From contig JAAZNS010000486.1 in the NCBI GenBank assembly GCA_012798185.1, positions 1 through 13,398 of the forward strand: DNA of 13,398 nucleotides, read 5' to 3'. The first letter of the stretch is position 1. Each line of letters begins with the position of its first letter. Shown one piece after another: positions 6,295 through 12,349 of this stretch. Source of the stretch: Chloroflexota bacterium. Lineage in GTDB: Bacteria; Chloroflexota; Anaerolineae; Anaerolineales; UBA4823. The notes below the pieces were generated by a model. The model was not told the DNA's origin. It saw nothing but the letters and a program-made list of their open reading frames with translations, and made no database searches. Both the position numbers and the translations under genes were made by a program.

Positions 6295-6759
6295 ATGTCA
6301 TTATTAATCCGTGATACCCAGGCTCCCGAAAAATGGTTCGATGAGTTCCCGGTTATGAATCGTTACACTTATGGCTTAGCTGGAGAAAGATTTTATCGGG
6401 CAATCAAAGATTCAGGGCAAATATTTGGCACCCGTTGCTATAATTGCCACATCACTTATGTTCCAGCAAGGATATTTTGTGAAAGGTGTTTTACAGAACT
6501 CACCGATTGGATTGACGTCGGTGCTATAGGAGAATTATATACATTTACCCTTCTCTATAAAAATTTGGATGGATCAATAAATGAAAACCCTATTCCTGTT
6601 GGGTTTGTTAAAATTGCGGACGGTGGTTTGATTCATCTGTTAGGTGAAATGAATCCTGAAGAGATAACCATAGGAATGAAATTAAAAGCCAAATTTAAAC
6701 CAAAAAGGGATAGAATTGGTTCAATAACTGATATTCAATTCTTCATCCCTGTAAAATAA
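6295..6759 (+). CDS. DUF35 Zn-ribbon/OB-fold protein (partner 2)
   Basis: A 154-residue DUF35 protein paralogous to the gene before it. The C-termini share RIGSITDI and the pattern GMKLKAKFKP versus GMRVKAVWKP. The zinc ribbon is intact, CX2C-X10-CX2C (Cys48, 51, 62, 65), followed by the OB-fold beginning near GAIGELYTF. An N-terminal helix with Trp14, Phe15 and a Tyr-containing NRYTYGLAGERFYRAI segment precedes the ribbon, typical of DUF35 proteins that pack on a thiolase. The Shine-Dalgarno AAGGAG is the last coding sequence of the upstream gene (6281-6286), 8 nt before ATG 6295, so translation is coupled. It is the last gene of the four-gene operon. Each DUF35 may serve one thiolase-like subunit. 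Confidence 0.86.
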   Translation: MSLLIRDTQAPEKWFDEFPVMNRYTYGLAGERFYRAIKDSGQIFGTRCYNCHITYVPARIFCERCFTELTDWIDVGAIGELYTFTLLYKNLDGSINENPIPVGFVKIADGGLIHLLGEMNPEEITIGMKLKAKFKPKRDRIGSITDIQFFIPVK

Positions 6760-6767
6760 ACACGGAT

Positions 6768-6900
6768 GGGGTTGTCAAAATAATTAAAAATGTCATGTTT
6801 CACATGGTGTGTCTAACGAAGCGGAGAGGATTATCAAAATTTAAATTGAAAATGGTTTTTTCTTCGCTTTGAGTTCCAAATTTCTTTAAAAGACAGCCCC
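6768..6900. repeat. 133-bp segment with terminal inverted repeats, MITE/IS-remnant candidate
   Basis: GGGGTTGTC (6768-6776) is the inverted match, with one mismatch (G-T), of GACAGCCCC (6892-6900). The interior holds a CATGT-TTC-ACATG hairpin, CGAAGCG against CGCTTTG, and AT-rich sequence, with no ORF. Ends of this type (GGGG[C/T]TGTC followed by an A/T-rich stretch) are typical of insertion sequences and their non-autonomous derivatives. No flanking target duplication is evident (CGGAT before, AACAC after). The alternative is a long-range RNA stem at the end of the thiolase operon, starting 9 nt after its last stop. Confidence 0.35.
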
Positions 6901-7005
6901 AACACTCTTTAAATGGCATTATTTATGCATCGAATTCGGGAGACAAGAATATTAATTGGATTGTGTATACCCAAAAATATTACTTTTAATATAAAATAAT
7001 GCATT

Positions 7006-7773
7006 GTGCAAAACCAAAATATTCATCAACTCGGTCCCTTGATTGCTAAATATAAAGATCGCCAGTTTTCATGGAGTGATCTGTTTTCATTATTTATTCC
7101 AGGCTTTTTAGCTTTTTCGATACCAGCCGTATACGCGTTATTCCTGGCATATTACGCTTATACGAATTACGGAAAAGCTGCTGCAATATCTTGGATTGTT
7201 CCCTGGCTAATTATTTCAACAGTTGCTTTTATTATCTTTATCGTTCTGATTTTATATCGAATTTCAGTCTCAAAACGATATATTGCCATCCATAATAATG
7301 GGATATATATCTCGTTACGTAAGAAGTATTGTTTACTTTGGGATCAAATATCCGGTATTTCTTCAGAAATTATTCAAAGAAAATTTCTATTTTTAAAATC
7401 AAATCTAGCTTTTAAAGCAATTATCTATACAATAAACCGCGATAAAATCAAATTGAATCCCAATATTAATCATTTATCAGGGTTTATTTCTCGTTTCAAA
7501 AAAATATACTATCCTATTATCAACCCCATAATCGAACAAAATTTATTAAAAGGTAAAAACATATACTTCGGAAAAGTAAGTATTGACCGTGATTTTTTTA
7601 TTGTAGATCACAATAAGGTTCAATGGTCTCTGATAAATCAGGTTACTATCCAGAATGGACGCCTGATAGTAGAATTAACCGATCATAATAAAATCAAGAT
7701 TCCCACTTCAAAAATCCAAAATATCGAGTTACTCCTTGCATTGATCAAACAAGGGGATAATATAATAATGTAA
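7006..7773 (+). CDS. Two-TM membrane protein, possibly DUF6585-like
   Basis: A 255-residue protein with an N-terminal motif LGPLIAKYKDRQFSWSDLF, two hydrophobic helices (about residues 26-52 and 59-84) and a C-terminal cytosolic region of beta-strand-rich, Lys/Ile/Asn-heavy sequence in which IAIHNNGIYISLRKKYCLLWDQISGI and a second similar strand pattern suggest a PH-like fold. This arrangement resembles DUF6585 membrane proteins, whose function is unknown; the assignment is by appearance only. The start is GTG 7006: an in-frame TAA at 6997-6999 excludes anything longer except an ATT, and no Met follows until the last residue. No Shine-Dalgarno is seen. Its stop lies 47 nt before the preferred start of the large lipoprotein-like gene, so the two may be co-transcribed. 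Confidence 0.62.
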   Translation: MQNQNIHQLGPLIAKYKDRQFSWSDLFSLFIPGFLAFSIPAVYALFLAYYAYTNYGKAAAISWIVPWLIISTVAFIIFIVLILYRISVSKRYIAIHNNGIYISLRKKYCLLWDQISGISSEIIQRKFLFLKSNLAFKAIIYTINRDKIKLNPNINHLSGFISRFKKIYYPIINPIIEQNLLKGKNIYFGKVSIDRDFFIVDHNKVQWSLINQVTIQNGRLIVELTDHNKIKIPTSKIQNIELLLALIKQGDNIIM

Positions 7774-7820
7774 AAAATGCTGTTATGCATAAAAATTCCT
7801 TACATGAGAAGCATAATGCT

Positions 7821-10319
7821 ATGAAAATAAAACACATTCGCCTGGCTCTAATCATTTGCATCTTATTATCAGTTTGTGTTGGCTGTGAAATCAATGTAAT
7901 CCCGATGACAACACCCATTCCTGAAAAAACACAAACATCTTCCGAACCAACTCTGTTATCAACGGAACCTCAAGCAGAAATTAGTTTTGAAGTGCAGGTT
8001 CCTGGTGATACATCAGAGGATGATCGAGTTTATTTAAGCATTATGGATGAAGTAACCGGACTGGCGTTAAATGCACAAAACATACCCATGGAATTTGTTG
8101 ATGCGCAGCATTATGTTTATAAAATGAGTTTTCCTTTAGGATCTGTAATTAAATATCGATATTTACGTCAGGGAGAAGAAATTTTCGCTCAAGAACATAT
8201 TTCCGATGGCAGGCCAGTGCGATATCTGATCTTTTATGTAACAGCACCTGCAACCGTTCAAGATGTAGTTTCTCGATGGACAGATACAGAGTTTCATGGC
8301 GCAACTGGAAGAATCATGGGGGAAGTTACCGATCAAAACAGTAACCAACCATTAGCAGGCTTGCTGGTTACTGCTGGCGGTGCCCAAACACTTACCACAT
8401 CCGATGGTTCATTTTTATTGGAAGGTCTGCCTCCAGGAACGCATAACCTTGTTGTTTATTCACTCGACGGAGCGTATCGTACATTCCAGCAGGGAGCTAC
8501 TGTAGCTGCCGATTCAACAACGCCAACACCAATACAGGTTTCTGCTGCGCCAATGACAAAGTTGGTGTTTGTTGTCTCAATGCCAGAGAATACAATACCT
8601 GCCGTTCCAATAAGGATGGCAGGGAATTTATTACAATTTGGAAATACCTTTGCCGATTTATCCGGAGGGATCAGTACTTTAGCTTCACGAATGCCAACCC
8701 TGACTATGCTGCCCGATAAACGCTATTCGATAACGATATCACTGCCAGCCGGCGCTGATATCCGCTATCTCTATACAATGGGGGATGGTATATGGAATAC
8801 CGAATTAACAGCAGAGGGTAAACCAAACATAAGACAATTAATTGTCCCTGAAGAATCGAAAATTATCGAAGAAAGTGTTAAAACCTGGAATAGTTCCAAT
8901 GCTTCTCCGATCACCTTTGATTTAACTGTTCCGGAAAATACACCTGCCGAAGATTTTATATCGATCCAATTTCGCCTGGTTTACGGTTGGACTGAACCAA
9001 TACCCATGTGGCGTTTGGGCCCTAATCGCTGGGCATACATTCTTAATAGTCCGCAGCACATCATTGGGGATATCAGTTATCGATACTGCCGTAATAACCA
9101 ATGCGGTTCTGCTGATGATGCTCAAACAATGGGAAGTTTAACTTTAGGCTTCCCGGTGAAACTTAGCAACACACCTCAAACAATTACCGATAATATCCCA
9201 AATTGGGCATGGATAGGCAGCACTGGTGATTCTGTATCAGTAAATACTACTGATATTAAATCGAGAGGAAATTTTATAGCAGGAATAGAATTTTCCGCTT
9301 ATTATCATCCCTCCTGGACACCTCTATTGACCACCACGCTGAAAGATATGAGTACAATCCACAATAATTGGATCATTTTAGACCCCTCCTGGTCATCAAC
9401 ACGTAACAATCCTGCTGTGTTCGAAACCGTTACTGGCCAAGACCCGCTGTGGATTGATACGGTAAATGAAATATCCGAAATCCGAAATCAAAACTTAAAT
9501 GTTGCGCTTTTCCCGGTTATTAAAACAGATATGGAATGGGCTGACTGGTGGACAGAAGCAGAGCGAAGCTATTTCTGGTGGCAGGTTTGGTTCGAACATT
9601 ATCAAGACTTTATCATAAATTATGCGGATATGGCATCCCGAGCAAATGCCCAAGCAATAATTTTAGGTGGGGATTGGCTGGAACCTGCTCTACCTAAAGG
9701 CACATTATCTGATGGCACACCTTCAGGCGTTCCAGAGGATGCTGAAATCCGCTGGAGAAATTTAATTGAACAAGTAAGACTCCATTATAATGGTCCAATT
9801 TTCTGGGCTCTTTCATACGATCAGGCAGTTAAAAACCCACCGCCATTTTTAGATAAAGTCGATGCATTGTATTTATTATGGTCGGTTCGTCTTTCGGATA
9901 ATACAAATGCCACCGTAGGAGAGCTTCAAACCGAAATTGTCCGCCTGATCGATAATGGACTTCTTCCTCTTCAGGCAGTATTTCGAAAACCACTGGTTAT
10001 TGGGCTGGCATACCCTTCTGTTGATGGTGCAGTCAAAGGATGCGCACCAGCTTCGGATGGAGGCTGCTATGATTTCAACGCTTTATCCAGACCCAATTTA
10101 GATATCCCGGAAATTTCTTTGGATTTACAAGAGCAAGTAGATATTTACAACGCAATGCTGAACGCTATTAACCAGCGCGCCTGGATATCCGGCATCGTGT
10201 CGCGAGGATATTACCCACCTGCAAAATTACAGGACAAATCGAATTCCATCCATGGCAAACCTGTAGAAGAATTACTGGCTAATTGGTTCCCGATTTTATT
10301 ATTTTCGCCCGCTCAATAA
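7821..10319 (+). CDS. Multidomain secreted protein: starch-binding-like and carboxypeptidase-regulatory-like domains plus glycosidase-like barrel
   Basis: An 832-residue exported protein. A Lys-rich start and hydrophobic core end in VCVGC (Cys22), a poor lipobox because Cys occupies -3, followed by a Thr/Ser/Pro/Glu linker. Then come: an Ig/CBM20-like domain (about 53-150, 'VPGDTSEDDRVYLSI' to 'KYRYLR'); a carboxypeptidase-regulatory-like domain (about 163-220, GEVTDQNSNQPLAG, TTSDGSFLLEGLPPG); two more CBM20-like repeats (about 245-345 and 360-450); and a barrel-like region from about 484 that resembles GH113-type glycosidases. In the barrel, Glu621 (GGDWLEP) could be the acid/base, but the strand usually carrying the nucleophile as 'EIGYPS' reads IGLAYPS (727-733) without Glu. 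ATG 7785 is in frame, but GAGAAG (7805-7810) and the compact signal peptide favour ATG 7821. Probably carbohydrate-binding at the cell surface; catalysis is uncertain. Confidence 0.72.
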   Translation: MKIKHIRLALIICILLSVCVGCEINVIPMTTPIPEKTQTSSEPTLLSTEPQAEISFEVQVPGDTSEDDRVYLSIMDEVTGLALNAQNIPMEFVDAQHYVYKMSFPLGSVIKYRYLRQGEEIFAQEHISDGRPVRYLIFYVTAPATVQDVVSRWTDTEFHGATGRIMGEVTDQNSNQPLAGLLVTAGGAQTLTTSDGSFLLEGLPPGTHNLVVYSLDGAYRTFQQGATVAADSTTPTPIQVSAAPMTKLVFVVSMPENTIPAVPIRMAGNLLQFGNTFADLSGGISTLASRMPTLTMLPDKRYSITISLPAGADIRYLYTMGDGIWNTELTAEGKPNIRQLIVPEESKIIEESVKTWNSSNASPITFDLTVPENTPAEDFISIQFRLVYGWTEPIPMWRLGPNRWAYILNSPQHIIGDISYRYCRNNQCGSADDAQTMGSLTLGFPVKLSNTPQTITDNIPNWAWIGSTGDSVSVNTTDIKSRGNFIAGIEFSAYYHPSWTPLLTTTLKDMSTIHNNWIILDPSWSSTRNNPAVFETVTGQDPLWIDTVNEISEIRNQNLNVALFPVIKTDMEWADWWTEAERSYFWWQVWFEHYQDFIINYADMASRANAQAIILGGDWLEPALPKGTLSDGTPSGVPEDAEIRWRNLIEQVRLHYNGPIFWALSYDQAVKNPPPFLDKVDALYLLWSVRLSDNTNATVGELQTEIVRLIDNGLLPLQAVFRKPLVIGLAYPSVDGAVKGCAPASDGGCYDFNALSRPNLDIPEISLDLQEQVDIYNAMLNAINQRAWISGIVSRGYYPPAKLQDKSNSIHGKPVEELLANWFPILLFSPAQ

Positions 10320-10573
10320 TTAACCCAATGTATGGAGCCCCCAGAAATTGCCGGCATGATGTTTACTTCATCTCCATCCTTTAATATATGTTCGATACTC
10401 GCCACCCTACCATTGACTGCAAACAATAAAGAATCTACATTTATTGAAATATTTAGATAAGATAATAAAAAATTAATAGAACTTCCCTCGGGAAGTTCTA
10501 TTTTTAACTGATTTATTCGTTTATTTTCATCCCTAAGTTCAAGTATTGTATGCAGATGGACGTTGATAACCAT
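10313..10573 (-). CDS. MoaD/ThiS-like sulfur carrier with C-terminal tail beyond Gly-Gly
   Basis: An 86-residue ubiquitin-like protein with the MoaD pattern: an N-terminal strand, LPEGSSINFLLSYL (helix 1), LLFAVNGRVA, then HILKDGDEVNIMPAISGG. MoaD proteins are adenylated and thiocarboxylated on a terminal Gly-Gly and donate sulfur to molybdopterin, the cofactor precursor needed by the neighbouring AOR. Here the Gly-Gly is not terminal: seven residues, SIHWVNY, follow before the TGA (10313-10315). Such tails must be removed before activation, as JAMM proteases do for QbsE. The stop overlaps the convergent lipoprotein-like gene by 7 bp. The gene starts 33 nt after the AOR stop with no strong ribosome-binding site, so it belongs to that operon. 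A ThiS-like carrier is an alternative; context favours MoaD. Confidence 0.8.
   Translation of the reverse strand: MVINVHLHTILELRDENKRINQLKIELPEGSSINFLLSYLNISINVDSLLFAVNGRVASIEHILKDGDEVNIMPAISGGSIHWVNY
10475..10502. terminator. Perfect 12-bp hairpin with T-runs on both strands, inside the moaD-like gene
   Basis: AATAGAACTTCC (10475-10486) and GGAAGTTCTATT (10491-10502) are exact reverse complements around the loop CTCG. On the plus strand T residues continue to 10505; on the minus strand the stem is followed within a few bases by TTTTTT (complement of 10467-10472). The structure fits a bidirectional intrinsic terminator. For the plus strand it would end the lipoprotein-like transcript about 155 nt after its stop. 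For the minus strand it lies within the coding sequence of the MoaD-like protein (about codons 24-33, IELPEGSS). Confidence 0.6.
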
Positions 10574-10606
10574 AAATATTGAATATATGGAATTAATTAT
10601 GCGGTT

Positions 10607-12310
10607 TCACTCCCAATTAAATAGGGAATCCAGGTCTTCATCTTTCACGTCAAATACCGCATTATGCGGTGGGACTGGTTCCGTTGTCATCCATTCTGGA
10701 AGTCGATCGTCTTTGGCGGTGAATCCTGCTCGTCTATTGAATTCTCTTTCCAGACTCAATGTTCGTTTTCCTAATACCTGCAAATAGTCTTCATTTACAT
10801 CCCATCCGTATCTGGCATTGATTAAATCTTTAACAGATTGAGGTGAGGCGCCAAATCCAAATCCTGCGAAAATGCAGGCGCCTAAAGAGTCATATCCTGC
10901 CATGTTTATTTGACTTGCGCGAGATATTGCTACCTGAACATTAGGATCCAAATGATCCACTTTAGCGCGGATAGTCAATCCACAAGTATGATCTGCACCT
11001 TGAGGTGTTGTGGCGTAAGTTACACCTGTGCCTTTTATTGCACGGGGTTCATAACCCGACATAGCTTGGTTTTTCACGATTGGCACGCGCTTGACACCCA
11101 ATACTTTTCCTGTAATTCCTGCGCCGCTGCCAATGATTCTGCCTAAAGGAGTGTTTTTCCTAATTTCCTCAACTAATTTTTGGGCAGCATCACCATCGCC
11201 AAATCGCATCAATCCTGCTTCCGCAGCAACTCCTAGTGCAGCGCCTATTTCAATTGAATCCAGACCTAAATCATTAATCTCCCAATTAAGTCTGGCAATA
11301 GTATCTAAATTACTTATCCCCAAATTAGAACCTACTAATGCAATTGTTTCATATTCCAGTGGCGCGACAATCTTTTTCCCATTGGCATCTCCGAAAATAT
11401 TAGAGCACCGGATCGTGCACCCTGCCATACATGCATGCGTGGGATTACTTTCTCCACCCCTTTCTATTAACAGGTTCCGCATATATTCACCGGATATTTT
11501 CTCAACATCTTCGAACTGCCCACTTGAAAAATTCCGGGTCGGCATTCCCCCAAAGCCATTCGACATTCTCGGCATCGCAGCAGTTCCATAATCCGCATAT
11601 ACTTTGGTTTGCGGTTGATTCATCAATGCTTGGGTGTAAATTTTTTGAGCCTGCCGAAATGCTTCAGGATTTTTAAGAAGCGGTTTATTTGTTCCTGCTG
11701 CATCAAATATAATCGCTTTTATCTTTTTCGATCCCATGACTGCACCCAATCCGCCGCGTGCAGCAATCCTGGAAGGTTCTTTATCTTTATCCAGGTTTTG
11801 AATTCCGGCTGAAAATAATTCCCGCTCACCCCCAGGACCAATCAAGGCAATTCCAATTTTATCTCCATACCTTTGGATCAATTTTTTAGCTGAATCGTAT
11901 ACACCCAAACCTGCAATGTCCCCCGCATTTTCAAACCTAGCACCATCTTTATCTAAATAAAGGATCTGCCAATCATTATCCAAGGGAAAACCCTCAAGGA
12001 TCAGGGCTTTTATCCCTAAACAAGCCATAGTCAAACCCGTTGAACCTCCAGCATTGGCTTCTTTAATTCCTCCCGTCAATGGGCTTTTACCACCAATTGA
12101 AATACGGTCACAACTGGAAAGCATATGCCCAACCAAAAGTCCCGGAGCAAATATTAACTTATTTCTTGGGCCCAAAGGTTCGCAGACAGCTTGAACTTCA
12201 TCAACGAGAATTTGTGCGGATAATCCCCGTCCCCCAAGTTTTTCCCAATGGTCAGGAACGTCCTCTTTGTTCAAGGTCTTTTTCTGCATATTGACGCGCC
12301 AAATCATCAT
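10607..12310 (-). CDS. aor: Aldehyde:ferredoxin oxidoreductase (tungsten-dependent AOR family)
   Basis: A 567-residue cytoplasmic AOR-family enzyme. AOR oxidises aldehydes to carboxylic acids with a tungsten-bis-pterin and one [4Fe-4S] cluster, passing electrons to ferredoxin. The N-terminal domain has the expected IWRVNM start, LGGRGLSAQIL, PRNKLIFAPG, SIGGKSPLTGGIKEANAGG and ARGGLGAVMGSKKIKAI. Cluster ligands are Cys294, Cys298, Cys302 (ACMAGCTIRCSN, a CX3CX3C spacing) and Cys479 in DSLGAC. The classical Pyrococcus spacing is CX2CX3C. The protein is slightly shorter than the ~600-residue average. Two ATGs adjoin (12310 and 12307); GGAG about 6 nt upstream supports them. The gene starts 39 nt after the aminotransferase stop and is followed by the moaD-like gene, so the operon links aldehyde production, oxidation and cofactor supply. 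The substrate is not evident from sequence. Confidence 0.92.
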   Translation of the reverse strand: MMIWRVNMQKKTLNKEDVPDHWEKLGGRGLSAQILVDEVQAVCEPLGPRNKLIFAPGLLVGHMLSSCDRISIGGKSPLTGGIKEANAGGSTGLTMACLGIKALILEGFPLDNDWQILYLDKDGARFENAGDIAGLGVYDSAKKLIQRYGDKIGIALIGPGGERELFSAGIQNLDKDKEPSRIAARGGLGAVMGSKKIKAIIFDAAGTNKPLLKNPEAFRQAQKIYTQALMNQPQTKVYADYGTAAMPRMSNGFGGMPTRNFSSGQFEDVEKISGEYMRNLLIERGGESNPTHACMAGCTIRCSNIFGDANGKKIVAPLEYETIALVGSNLGISNLDTIARLNWEINDLGLDSIEIGAALGVAAEAGLMRFGDGDAAQKLVEEIRKNTPLGRIIGSGAGITGKVLGVKRVPIVKNQAMSGYEPRAIKGTGVTYATTPQGADHTCGLTIRAKVDHLDPNVQVAISRASQINMAGYDSLGACIFAGFGFGASPQSVKDLINARYGWDVNEDYLQVLGKRTLSLEREFNRRAGFTAKDDRLPEWMTTEPVPPHNAVFDVKDEDLDSLFNWE

Positions 12311-12349
12311 CTACCTACTCCATACTATTATTCTATTAATATCACATTC

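Noticed and set aside
6955..7005. Promoter for the membrane-protein gene (TATAAA-like sequence near 6990)
   Set aside because: The region is almost pure A/T, and no -35/-10 pair with sensible spacing stands out.
7785..7820. Earlier in-frame ATG of the large secreted protein
   Set aside because: It would add 12 polar residues before the signal peptide and has no ribosome-binding site; ATG 7821 gives a normal signal peptide behind GAGAAG.
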